From JAAFHN01 sp031421855 (GTDB taxonomy: Bacteria > Pseudomonadota > Gammaproteobacteria > Burkholderiales > Burkholderiaceae_C): a stretch of 36,317 bases of DNA. Each line of letters begins with the position of its first letter. Positions within the stretch are counted from its first letter, which is position 1. Shown here piece by piece: positions 1-6,939 of this stretch. The notes beneath the pieces were generated by a model, which worked only from the letters and a program-made list of their open reading frames with translations, did no database searches and was not told the origin of the DNA. A program made the translations under genes and the position numbers. Location: assembly GCA_031421855.1 (NCBI GenBank), contig JANOPN010000179.1:1-36317 (forward strand). Reading direction: 5' to 3'.

Positions 1-1
1 A

Positions 2-139
2 ATGGCCATGGCCATCTTGCTCGGCAACTTCGATATCGAAGGCGTTGATACCCCCGACAACCAACCCGCCCTTGAGCGCATGTCATTCACCATGGAGCCG
101 GTGGGTTTGTCGATGCGGTTGAGGGCGAGGGCGGGGTGA
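2..139 (+). CDS. Cytochrome P450, C-terminal end (partial)
   Basis: The frame is open from the window edge and ends at TGA 137-139, giving 45 residues. The segment reads ...LERMSFTMEPVGLSMRLRARAG, which resembles the last strands of bacterial cytochrome P450s, where a phrase like MxPxGLxMRLRxR closes the protein. The heme-binding Cys loop would lie upstream, outside the window, so catalytic status and substrate cannot be judged. An inverted repeat (187-216) follows the stop. Identification rests on a short tail, so confidence is moderate. Confidence 0.5.
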   Translation: MAMAILLGNFDIEGVDTPDNQPALERMSFTMEPVGLSMRLRARAG

Positions 140-186
140 CGTTGCGGGCTGAGCGAGGGTGTCCAAGTCGCGTTTGGCGGGCCTCC

Positions 187-216
187 AAGAGCCGATTACT
201 GGTTAAATCGGCTCTT
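187..216 (+). terminator. Inverted repeat after the P450 tail, possible terminator
   Basis: AAGAGCCGATT (187-197) and AATCGGCTCTT (206-216) form an 11-bp perfect stem with an 8-nt loop, 47 bases after the P450 stop codon. No run of T follows on either strand, so it is not a textbook intrinsic terminator. It touches the start of a family B repeat. Confidence 0.4.
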
Positions 217-246
217 GGTCTCGGAATCTATGGAGTTTGTTGCTAT
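215..246 (+). repeat. Family B interspersed repeat, copy 1
   Basis: A degenerate copy of the window's 32-bp repeat, whose consensus starts TTGGTCACCGG and ends GGGTTTGTTGCTAT. This copy ends GAGTTTGTTGCTAT. It lies between the P450 tail and the DUF2834-like gene, in the 140-321 gap that otherwise holds only the inverted repeat. Confidence 0.7.
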
Positions 247-321
247 GAATATTGAATGGTCACAATCGCGCAAGAATCGCAACGCCCAACGAATCCAAAA
301 CTTTCAAAGAATCCGACGACC

Positions 322-651
322 ATGACCCCCAAGCTTTTTCGCGTGCTTTTGATCACACTCGCAGCAGGCTTCACCGCCGTTTTCGTGGCGCTGTGCGTGC
401 CGCCATTTCTCCAAAACCCCGACATCTTGGGTGCTTTCGGTGCTGGTTTTGTCAACCCGTACGCGTCGGGCTACGCGATGGATGTGTTTTTCAGCTGAGG
501 CGTGCTCGCGACATGGGTGGCTTACGAGGCAACAGTCAAAGGCGTTCGGCGTGGCTGGATCGCATTGGTTTTGGGGATCGTGCCGGGCGTGGCGGTCGGT
601 TTTGCGGTTTACCTGTTGATCCGACTGAACCAAGACCGCGCAGGCATCTGA
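322..651 (+). pseudogene. DUF2834-like small membrane protein with in-frame TGA
   Basis: The reading frame from ATG 322 (MTPKLFRVLL...) runs to TGA 496-498. The same frame then continues uninterrupted for 50 more codons (GVLATWVAYEATVKG..., then a hydrophobic VLGIVPGVAVGFAVYLLIRL) to TGA 649-651. Reading through gives about 109 residues with hydrophobic segments near residues 5-25 and 85-105, the size and pattern of DUF2834-type membrane proteins. The stop falls where a Trp would fit (FFS-x-GVLATW), so one TGG-to-TGA change explains the break. An upstream ATG at 256 is in frame, but the residues before 322 look untranslated. No function is known for the family. The family call is from memory of its pattern. 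Confidence 0.6.
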
Positions 652-660
652 ACTCGCAAG

Positions 661-864
661 GTGATCCTGCTCGAGAGAGCAACCATCCGACGCAAAGCCA
701 TTTATGGCACAGCCGACCTGGGCCTCTTTGGCAGCATCATTGGTTTCGCCGGTTTGTGGCTCGCCACCGGGCATTGGGTGTCCGCGTTTGTTTGTTTCAT
801 CACAATCATCGGCATCCCATTTGGGTTGCAGCACTTGAAATTCGCGCACAGACGAGGTGTTTGA
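661..864 (+). pseudogene. Possible fragment of a YccF-like membrane protein
   Basis: This 67-codon frame (GTG start, 9 bases after the DUF2834-like stop and in the same frame) encodes a hydrophobic stretch with FVCFITIIGIPFGLQHLKFA. The phrase CxTIIGIPFGLQHxKLA is typical of YccF/DUF307 inner-membrane proteins, which are longer and carry two such halves. Only about one half is present and it ends soon after the motif, so I read it as a remnant. It could instead be a genuine short membrane protein. No ribosome binding site is evident. Confidence 0.35.
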
Positions 865-1011
865 CTGGGTTGCTCAACCCCAAAATTGGCAGGTTTCGCA
901 AAAAACCAGCAACCCGTCGCCGCGCGCGGAACATGGTGGTGCCGTCGGTTCGGGGCTGACGATGACGCAATCTCACTTCACATTTTAGACATCGAATCGT
1001 GTTCAATATTC

Positions 1012-1043
1012 ATAGCAACAAACCCAATGAATCCGTTGACCAA
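1012..1043 (-). repeat. Family B repeat, copy 2 (in the 865-1181 gap)
   Basis: Reverse-oriented copy, beginning ATAGCAACAAACCCAATG and ending CCGTTGACCAA on the plus strand. It is the only recognisable item in the 317-base gap between the YccF-like fragment and the AraC gene. That gap presumably also carries the AraC promoter, but I see no convincing -35/-10 pair. Confidence 0.85.
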
Positions 1044-1181
1044 TTGCAGATTTGTCGTCGAAATACCGAAGCAAAGTCAAAAATCAAGCTCAAACCGTCT
1101 GTGAGATGCATCGTCAGCGATTGCGCTACATGCACCAGGCTGATGGTGTAAACCTTGGCCCATCGGCGCGACACATCTGCC

Positions 1182-1997
1182 ATGAGCAATCTTCATGACC
1201 TGATTTTCGATAACGCCACCTTGAATGCCGAGGTGATTTACTCGGGCACGACCTGTGCTCGTGAAAACTCGTTGTGCGACTACCGAGCGGGCACCCTGCA
1301 TTTCATCCGCCACGGGCGTGCCAAGTTGGCTGTGCAGGAAATGGCACCCGTGCTGATCGACGCGCCAGCCCTGATTTTTTTCCCCGGGGCTAGCCGCCAC
1401 CGAGTGAACGCGGTGGACGATGACGGTGTGCAGATGATTTGTGCCGTGGCGCGATTTGGCGAGACGTTCAGCCACACGGTGTCACTCTCGTTTCCATCTG
1501 TTGTCGTCATGCCACTTGCGGCACGGCCGGGGGTGTTGCACGCACTCGAGGCGTTCTTCATCGAAGCCGCGCTGCCAGAGCAAAGCAGTCAACACCTGTC
1601 AAACCGCTTATGCGAGGTTTTGCTGTGCTACTTGATGCGTGACCTGAGCATGTCGGGCCAACTTAAACCGGGATTGATGGCTGCTGCTACAGACAAAAGA
1701 ATCGCTTGCGCTGTGGTGGCAATCCACACCCGATATCAAAAGTCGCTGGATGTGGAGATGCTGGCCGAAACTGCGGGCATGTCGCGCACGCGCTTTGTGG
1801 CGCGGTTCAGGGAATTGGTGGGCACGAGTCCGCACCAATACCTGCTGAACCATCGCATCGATGTCGCTCGCCAACTGCTGCGCAATGGGCTTGCAGTGAA
1901 GACGGTCGCCCAGCGCGTGGGTTACGCCAGTGCATCGGCGTTCATGCGCAAGTTCAAGGAAGTTGTTGGCACAACCCCCGGAAATTGGTCCGAATAG
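1182..1997 (+). CDS. AraC family transcriptional regulator with cupin-type sensor domain
   Basis: A 271-residue protein from ATG 1182 (MSNLHDLIFDN). A TTG start at 1155 is possible but less likely. The N-terminal half (to about residue 160) resembles the cupin-type domain of AraC regulators that respond to small ligands, including RAGTLHFIRHGRAKL and PALIFFPGASRHRV. The C-terminal 100 residues are a double helix-turn-helix: SLDVEMLAETAGMSRTRFV and then VKTVAQRVGYASASAFMRKF, closing with GTTPGNW in place of the common GxSPxxYR. The catalase-like gene starts 101 bases downstream on the same strand and is a plausible target or operon partner, by inference only. Confidence 0.88.
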   Translation: MSNLHDLIFDNATLNAEVIYSGTTCARENSLCDYRAGTLHFIRHGRAKLAVQEMAPVLIDAPALIFFPGASRHRVNAVDDDGVQMICAVARFGETFSHTVSLSFPSVVVMPLAARPGVLHALEAFFIEAALPEQSSQHLSNRLCEVLLCYLMRDLSMSGQLKPGLMAAATDKRIACAVVAIHTRYQKSLDVEMLAETAGMSRTRFVARFRELVGTSPHQYLLNHRIDVARQLLRNGLAVKTVAQRVGYASASAFMRKFKEVVGTTPGNWSE

Positions 1998-2098
1998 TTC
2001 ACTTGTTGGGCCGATTGGGCACTTTGCAGCTGTCGCCAAGCGAGATAGTTAAGGTTCCGTTCTTCGTTTCCCCTTAACCACGCGTCCACCGTCATTTC

Positions 2099-3124
2099 AT
2101 GAAAACACCCACCTTCTCTCTGACCTTCGCCGCCGTCTTGATCTCTTTGTCCACCAGCGCAGTAGCACAGGGCACTTCTGGCGCTGCGGTGGCCGTGGAT
2201 CCAACGGCTTTCCTCAGCCAGTTTGAGTCGACCTTTGGCAAGTTTGAGGGCTATCGCCGCTCGGGTGCAAAGGGAATCTGTGCCACGGGTGAGTTTGTGG
2301 GCACACCTGAGGCGCGTGCGCTGTCCAGCGCATCGGCGTTCAGCGGCAAACCCGTGCCAATTGTCGTGCGATTTTCAGTGGGTGGTGCCAACCCCAAAGC
2401 GCCCGACAATGCCAAAACCCAGCGCAATCTTGCGCTTCAGTTCAACCTACCCGACGGCGAGCAATGGCAAATGGGCAACATTTCTGCGCCCGTCTTCGGG
2501 GCACGGACTCCCCAGCAATTCTTCGATTTACTCGCTTCGCGCCAACCAGATCCCGTCACCAAGGTCGCAGACGCAGCCAAGGTGAAGGCATTCAACGATG
2601 CCAACCCAGAGGTGATGCTGCTGCCCCGCCACCTGAGCTCACAGCCCGTACCAGCCAGCTTTGCCACAGTCAACTACTGGGGTGTTCATGGATACACCTT
2701 CGTCAACGCCAGCGGCGCGAAGCAAGCTGGCAAATGGATATTTGAGCCAACCGGTGGCCTACAAGGTCTGACGGACGACGAAGCCAAGGCCAAGGGCGCA
2801 AGCTTCTTGTTCGACGAGCTGCGTCAGCGTGTGAAGGCCGGCAATGTGGGGTTCAATTTCAACTTGGAGCTTGCTCAAGCCGGTGATAACCTGATCAACG
2901 CCACCGTGCCCTTGCCCAGTGGTAGAGCCAAAGTCAATTTGGGGATTTTGAAGATCACTGCTGTTGCAGACGATGCAGGCGGCCCCTGCCTGACGATCAC
3001 TTACAACCCGATGGTCATGCCCAAAGGGGTCGAATCTTCTGGCGACCCCTTGCTGCCCGCCCGCGCTGCGCCATACGGCCTGGGCCTGGGTCGACGCTTG
3101 ACCGAAGGCGCTAAGCAACAGTGA
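2099..3124 (+). CDS. Exported catalase-related (SrpA-type) protein lacking the distal His
   Basis: 341 residues with a signal peptide (MKTPTFSLTFAAVLISLSTSAVA, cleavage expected before Q24). The fold is that of small heme catalase-like peroxidases: VPIVVRFSVGG, LALQFNLPDGEQW, ISAPVFGA, a YWGVHGYTF segment, and a C-terminal DPLLPARAAPYGLGLGRR. There Arg322 and Tyr326 match the proximal R-x3-Y heme-ligand motif. At the position of the usual HAKG distal histidine the sequence reads SGAKGIC, with Gly56 instead of His, so peroxidase or catalase activity is doubtful. It could be a heme carrier, or act with altered chemistry, in the periplasm. It lies between the AraC gene and the HiPIP gene (59 bases to the latter), suggesting one redox operon. 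Confidence 0.85.
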   Translation: MKTPTFSLTFAAVLISLSTSAVAQGTSGAAVAVDPTAFLSQFESTFGKFEGYRRSGAKGICATGEFVGTPEARALSSASAFSGKPVPIVVRFSVGGANPKAPDNAKTQRNLALQFNLPDGEQWQMGNISAPVFGARTPQQFFDLLASRQPDPVTKVADAAKVKAFNDANPEVMLLPRHLSSQPVPASFATVNYWGVHGYTFVNASGAKQAGKWIFEPTGGLQGLTDDEAKAKGASFLFDELRQRVKAGNVGFNFNLELAQAGDNLINATVPLPSGRAKVNLGILKITAVADDAGGPCLTITYNPMVMPKGVESSGDPLLPARAAPYGLGLGRRLTEGAKQQ

Positions 3125-3183
3125 CCGACAGAGAGGGGGGATTTGCTGTTTTCTTATTCGACCAACCCAAAAGGCCCAACGCC

Positions 3184-3501
3184 ATGAATCCTTCACGCCG
3201 AATCTTCGCGATCCGCTCGTTGACACTTTTGGGCGCGTCAACCGCCATGCACCACGCCGCGAATGCGCAATCGCCAGGCAATTTGACAGAGACAGATGCG
3301 CAGGCGGTCGCGCTGGGTTACAAAACAGACACCACTCAAGTCGACGCGAAAAAGCACACCAACCACTCGATCAAACAAAGCTGCGGCGGTTGTGCGCTGT
3401 TTCAGGGCAAGACAGCAGACGCGTCAGCGCCTTGCTTGGTGTTTGGTAACAAAGTGGTTGCTGCCAAGGGCTGGTGCAGCGCATGGACTAAAAAAGCCTG
3501 A
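3184..3501 (+). CDS. High-potential iron-sulfur protein (HiPIP), exported
   Basis: 105 residues from ATG 3184. An N-terminal signal with an RR pair (SRRIFAIRSLTLLGASTA) suggests Tat export, expected for a protein that folds around a [4Fe-4S] cluster before transport. The mature part has the HiPIP cysteine pattern: Cys67 and Cys70 in SCGGCALF, Cys84 in APCLVFG, Cys98 in KGWCSAW, with the usual aromatic residues nearby. HiPIPs carry single electrons in the periplasm. An ATG further upstream is absent; a longer frame from 3121 overlaps the catalase stop and lacks signal-peptide character. Confidence 0.9.
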   Translation: MNPSRRIFAIRSLTLLGASTAMHHAANAQSPGNLTETDAQAVALGYKTDTTQVDAKKHTNHSIKQSCGGCALFQGKTADASAPCLVFGNKVVAAKGWCSAWTKKA

Positions 3502-3618
3502 TTTTTTTCGTCTAGCGCCTCACGCAAAAAACGCCACAAAAAATGCAATAGATCCGGTGGCTAGAGGCGCAAAAATCACCCGATTCGTCTATGTGGGAAA
3601 CCGGTGTCTGGTCTTAAT

Positions 3619-3720
3619 AGGACTTACGCAACATCACCCCAACGGCGTTGCAGCTCCTAGCCGTGCTATTCGCACTGTCGTCGTCGCTGCGCCTTGCTGG
3701 GAAAATTTTGCGTAAGTCCT
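3619..3720 (+). mobile_element. Family A miniature inverted-repeat element, copy A1
   Basis: 102 bp bounded by perfect 13-bp inverted repeats, AGGACTTACGCAA (3619-3631) and TTGCGTAAGTCCT (3708-3720). It is flanked by a direct repeat TCTTAA (3612-3617 and 3721-3726), consistent with a target-site duplication. The element has no coding capacity for a transposase. It shares nearly its whole length with copies at 8920 (opposite orientation) and 29015. Confidence 0.88.
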
Positions 3721-3926
3721 TCTTAAATCTAAAACCCCACAGTTACAAAGCGACAGATCCTTCGTCAACCCACACACGACTTGCGGTCATGCCCGGTCGA
3801 TTTGCGAGCCGCTGACCTCAGCTCAGCCCAAACGGTCGAAACGACTCAATGGCTGTTGGGCATGTTTTGACGCGGTTCGGGAGCTTGAAAGGGGTCTTTT
3901 TCGGTTTTTAAACGATAAATCCGGCC

Positions 3927-3958
3927 TTGGTCGCCGGATTTATTGAGTTTGTTGCTCT
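3927..3958 (+). repeat. Family B repeat, copy 3
   Basis: Reads TTGGTCGCCGGATTTATTG followed by AGTTTGTTGCTCT. It lies 22 bases beyond the stop codon of the minus-strand small exported gene. Confidence 0.85.
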
Positions 3959-3980
3959 CATTTCGAGAGCGATTGAGTGC

Positions 3981-4193
3981 TTATGCGGCGCGGCTTGCGC
4001 GCACTTCGATGCGGTCTGCTTTGACGATTTGCAAGCTGCTGGCGCGAACGATGATGGGCTCGGCTTTGATGACTGGGATCATGGCGTGGTCTGCGCTGGT
4101 TTGCAGGCTGACTGCGGCTGAGCCAAATGCCACGAAGTGAGCGGCGACGATGGTGGTGGCGACAAATGCTGCGGTTTTTGCTGATGTGAACAT
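3981..4193 (-). CDS. Small exported protein of unknown function
   Basis: A 70-residue protein from ATG 4193 (MFTSAKTAAFVATT), preceded by AAGGA at ribosome-binding distance, which decides this start over an in-frame ATG further upstream. Residues 1-33 form a signal peptide or hydrophobic anchor ending near FGSAAVS. The mature part is very short, with alternating hydrophobic residues and arginines or lysines (PIIVRASSLQIVKADRIEVRASRAA), suggesting beta strands. I do not recognise a family. It is isolated between two family B repeats. Confidence 0.6.
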   Translation of the reverse strand: MFTSAKTAAFVATTIVAAHFVAFGSAAVSLQTSADHAMIPVIKAEPIIVRASSLQIVKADRIEVRASRAA

Positions 4194-4405
4194 GATGGAT
4201 TCCTTGGCGGTGTTGGTTTGAAGCGTTGCGGTGAGCTGAATCACCATGAACACAAGTATCAAAAAACCGAGCCAACAAGAAAAGCGGCATGCGACGAATC
4301 AAGGGTTTGGCGGCTTGAGGGGTTGAAAAGCGGCGCGGGAGCGTGTGGGGCGGCGCAAAACCACTAAAACCGTTGAAACTGGCGGATTCTAAGGAATATC
4401 AGCCC

Positions 4406-4437
4406 TTGGTCGCCGTATTCATTGGGTTTGTTGCTAT
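4406..4437 (+). repeat. Family B repeat, copy 4 (in the 4194-4506 gap)
   Basis: Reads TTGGTCGCCGTATTCATTGG followed by GTTTGTTGCTAT. The rest of this 313-base gap, between the small exported gene and the end of ptsN, shows nothing I recognise apart from the AAGGA site of the small gene. Confidence 0.88.
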
Positions 4438-4506
4438 GCTTTTTGCAACTACCAGAGCACGCTGCCATTGAAAAGTGGTTGTTGCACTCGCGCAGAGATC
4501 AAGCGA

Positions 4507-4977
4507 TCAATGAACCACCATGGCGCTTTGCCAGCTGGACACGAGCTCGTGGAGCTCGTCGGATTGGGTGCAGCATTTGAGCCGCTCGCGCAGGGACGCG
4601 TCGCTGAGGAGTTCGGCGATTTCGGACAGGATTTCCAGGTGTTTTTGCGTCGCGGCTTCGGGCACAAGCAAAAAAATGAGCAGCGACACGGGCTGCTCAT
4701 CTGGGGCGTCGAATCCGATGGGGGCCATCAAGCGAACGATGGCGGCCATGGGCGTCTTGAGGCCCTTGATTCGGCCGTGCGGGATGGCCACGCCATGACC
4801 CAAGCCGGTTGAGCCGAGTCGTTCGCGGGCAAATAAGCTGTCGGTGACCATGGCGCGCGACAGGCCGTGCGCGCCTTCAAACAAGAGACCCGCCTCTTCA
4901 AATGCGCGCTTTTTGCTCGTGGCATCCACATCGACCAATGTGTGATTCAGGGGAAGGATAGCGGCAAGGCGATTCAT
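4507..4977 (-). CDS. ptsN: Nitrogen phosphotransferase EIIA-Ntr
   Basis: 156 residues from ATG 4977 (MNRLAAILP, the usual start in Burkholderiales). An ATG 11 codons upstream is less family-like. It is the EIIA component of the regulatory nitrogen phosphotransferase system: His67 in GHGVAIPHGRI is the phosphorylation site, fed by EI-Ntr and NPr, and the phosphorylation state modulates nitrogen and potassium physiology. The DEQPVSLLIFLLVPE stretch is also typical. It lies downstream of hpf on the same strand, as in the classical rpoN-hpf-ptsN order, but a strong hairpin (5071-5097) separates the two, so ptsN may have its own promoter. The Shine-Dalgarno sequence is weak. Confidence 0.93.
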   Translation of the reverse strand: MNRLAAILPLNHTLVDVDATSKKRAFEEAGLLFEGAHGLSRAMVTDSLFARERLGSTGLGHGVAIPHGRIKGLKTPMAAIVRLMAPIGFDAPDEQPVSLLIFLLVPEAATQKHLEILSEIAELLSDASLRERLKCCTQSDELHELVSSWQSAMVVH

Positions 4978-5070
4978 GGAATGGGGGAAAGTCCGAACGC
5001 GATGATACACCCGTAAAAACCCCAGTGCGAAGGGTTTTCAAACTTGGGGAGACTGCGCGCCACACAAAGA

Positions 5071-5097
5071 AAAACCGCCCGGGATGCGGGCGGTTTT
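5071..5097 (-). terminator. Intrinsic terminator after hpf
   Basis: AAAACCGCCCG (5071-5081) pairs with CGGGCGGTTTT (5087-5097) around a 5-nt loop, giving an 11-bp GC-rich stem. The minus-strand transcript of hpf reaches it 47 bases after the stop codon and leaves the stem into a T-rich tract. A second weak hairpin, AAAACCC/GGGTTTT at 5016-5038, sits just upstream of ptsN. Confidence 0.8.
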
Positions 5098-5144
5098 TGT
5101 TGTGGGTATCAGAGCTTGTGGTTTGAAAACCAAACTACTCTGTC

Positions 5145-5474
5145 TTACATCAACCGTTTGGGGGCCTCGTGGTGGTGGTCTTGGATGCGGGTTTTGTGGC
5201 GGTTGACTTGGCGGTCGAGCTTGTCGACCAAGTCGTCGACTGCTGCGTAGAGGTCCTCGTGTGCGCTTTCGGCAAAGAGGTCGTTGCCTTTGACGTGGAT
5301 GTTGCACTCCGCTCGCTGTCGTCGGTCTTTTTCGCGAAGGTTCTCCACAGTGAGGATCACTTTGATGTCGACGACTTGGTCAAAGTGCCTGGAGATTCGA
5401 TCAAGCTTGGTGGTCACGTAGTTGCGCAAGGCTGGGGTTACTTCGAGATGGTGACCGCTGATCGTCAGATTCAT
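5145..5474 (-). CDS. hpf: Ribosome hibernation promoting factor
   Basis: 109 residues, the short HPF/YfiA form. MNLTISGHHLEVTPALRNYV matches the family N-terminus, followed by the beta-alpha fold with basic patches (REKDRRQRAE) and the conserved DLYAAVDDLVDKLDRQVNRHK helix. It binds the 30S subunit in stationary phase and, with RMF-like activity, promotes inactive ribosome dimers. A strong AAGGAGG lies 6-7 bases before ATG 5474. In most Betaproteobacteria rpoN is immediately upstream. Here it is not: an MFS gene ends 197 bases away instead. Confidence 0.94.
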   Translation of the reverse strand: MNLTISGHHLEVTPALRNYVTTKLDRISRHFDQVVDIKVILTVENLREKDRRQRAECNIHVKGNDLFAESAHEDLYAAVDDLVDKLDRQVNRHKTRIQDHHHEAPKRLM

Positions 5475-5508
5475 GAGTGCCTCCTTAAGGCTTCACAGGG
5501 GAAAAACA

Positions 5509-5532
5509 CGATTGGGATTTGCGCCCCAATCG
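5509..5532 (-). terminator. Hairpin plus T-tract between the MFS gene and hpf
   Basis: CGATTGGG (5509-5516) and CCCAATCG (5525-5532) form an 8-bp stem with an 8-nt loop. Read on the minus strand, a TGTTTTT tract follows directly. It lies 140 bases past the MFS stop and 35 bases before the hpf start codon. It could end the ubiA-MFS transcript or act as an attenuator in the hpf leader. Confidence 0.55.
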
Positions 5533-5671
5533 CACCGAAATCTCACTGGCTTGGAATCATGATGCGCCCGATTTGAGTAAAACACAAGGCTACTTTTGCT
5601 AGTTCATGCGACTTTGTAGACAAGTTACGCAAACACTTGATTTGCATCACGTTTGTGTCAAATGTCGTCAA

Positions 5672-6904
5672 TCAAGCAGCGGGTGTTGGCCCTTGTCTCA
5701 GCACCAGTTTGCGGGCGAGATACAGCGCCGTGAGCGCCAACAGACACCCCATCAGCGACGACCAGCCGTAGTTCGTGAGTTGGCCTTGCGCGTCGCGCGA
5801 CACGATCAAGCCACCCAAATAGGTGGCGGTGGCCATGGCCAAGGACTGTATCGAGCCATTGATGGTCATGAAGGTGCCGCGAACCTTGGCATTGGCGCTC
5901 GCACCAACCAAGGCCATGCCCGGAATGAATCGCCCACTCATGCACACAAAAAAGAGCGTCATCAAGCCAATCAGGGCCGCAAAAGGCCACGATGCAGAGT
6001 GCGGCAACGTCAACATGGGCACGCAAACCAAGCAAGACATGAGCGTGAAGGTCTTTAGCTTGCCCCAGCTGTCGCTCAACGCACCAATGACGCGGGCGGT
6101 GACCAAGGTGGTCAAGCCGCCAGCGAAGTAGACCCACGGCACTTGGTCGGCTCGCAAATGGGCATTGCTTTGCAAAAAGATGGTGATGAACGGAATCATG
6201 GTGAAGCCCGCGCTGACCATGCAAGCCGATACCCCAAACGCGCGCAAATGGGTTTTATCGGCCAAGGCAATCCGCAAGTCGCCAAAGATGCCTGCGTCGG
6301 CATTTTTGCGGGCGTTCAAATGGTCGCGCAGCGGTGGCAAGGTGTAGGCCGCGCTGATGCCGACGATGACGCTGGCGCCAGCCACGGTCAAAAATGGCGC
6401 GTGCCAACCAAAGCGGGCGGCCAAAGCCAAGCCCAAGGGCACGCCGGCAACGGTGCTGATTGAAAACGCGCTCATCACAATGCCCATCGCGCGACCCCGC
6501 CGCTCAAATGGCACCACCTCAGCCACTGCCGTTTGGATGAGTGCGGACAACACGCCACCAAACAACCCGGCAGCCACTCGGGCAACGACCAAGCTGGCGT
6601 AGGTCGGCGCAAGCCCGCAAGCCAGTGTGGCCACTGCAAACCCAGCGTACAAGCTCAGCAGCAAGCGTTTGCGGCTGAAGCGGTCAATGAAGGTGGCAGC
6701 GGTCAGGCCAGCAAAGGCCGCGGCCAAGCTGTAGCTCGACACCAAGGCCGCAAACTGCGAGTCGCTGATGCCAAACTCGGCTGTGAGCTGTGGCCCCAAG
6801 GGCATCATGATCATGAAGTCCAGCAAATGCGTGACTTGAACGCCCGCCAAGGTGAGCAACAGCAACAACTCGCGACGCGGACTCAACACCCGAACTTCAG
6901 CCAT
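5672..6904 (-). CDS. MFS transporter (drug or sugar efflux type)
   Basis: 410 residues from ATG 6904 (MAEVRVLSPRRELLLLL). A longer frame upstream would overlap ubiA and is not hydrophobic. The sequence shows about twelve hydrophobic spans and major-facilitator features: DFMIMMPLGPQLTAEFGIS in the first helix region, FIDRFSRKRLLL in the loop between helices 2 and 3 (the GxxxDRxGRR-like motif), and FERRGRAMGIVMSAFSISTVAGVPLG around helices 4-5, as in AraJ/YdhP-type efflux proteins. The substrate is unknown. It starts 35 bases after the ubiA stop on the same strand, so the two are probably co-transcribed. Confidence 0.87.
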   Translation of the reverse strand: MAEVRVLSPRRELLLLLTLAGVQVTHLLDFMIMMPLGPQLTAEFGISDSQFAALVSSYSLAAAFAGLTAATFIDRFSRKRLLLSLYAGFAVATLACGLAPTYASLVVARVAAGLFGGVLSALIQTAVAEVVPFERRGRAMGIVMSAFSISTVAGVPLGLALAARFGWHAPFLTVAGASVIVGISAAYTLPPLRDHLNARKNADAGIFGDLRIALADKTHLRAFGVSACMVSAGFTMIPFITIFLQSNAHLRADQVPWVYFAGGLTTLVTARVIGALSDSWGKLKTFTLMSCLVCVPMLTLPHSASWPFAALIGLMTLFFVCMSGRFIPGMALVGASANAKVRGTFMTINGSIQSLAMATATYLGGLIVSRDAQGQLTNYGWSSLMGCLLALTALYLARKLVLRQGPTPAA

Positions 6905-6939
6905 CTCAAACCTCAACTCAGAAAAACCGCCTTCAACCC

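Larger units (their letters stand above)
3502..3980. other. Gene-free stretch with a family A element and family B traces
   Basis: No coding frame here looks genuine. The stretch holds a full family A element (3619-3720), a degenerate family B trace around 3546-3560 (CAATAGATCCGGTGG) and a clear family B copy at 3927-3958. Nothing recognisable is seen in 3727-3926. Confidence 0.7.

Noticed and set aside
252..959. 235-codon plus-strand frame over the DUF2834-like and YccF-like region
   Set aside because: Its product is Arg-rich with no hydrophobic segments, while another frame gives membrane-protein sequence on both sides of one TGA.
3296..3715. 139-codon frame overlapping the HiPIP gene and ending in a family A element
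   Set aside because: It is out of frame with the well-supported HiPIP gene, and its tail (GLTQHHPNGVAAPS) is simply the element read in one frame.
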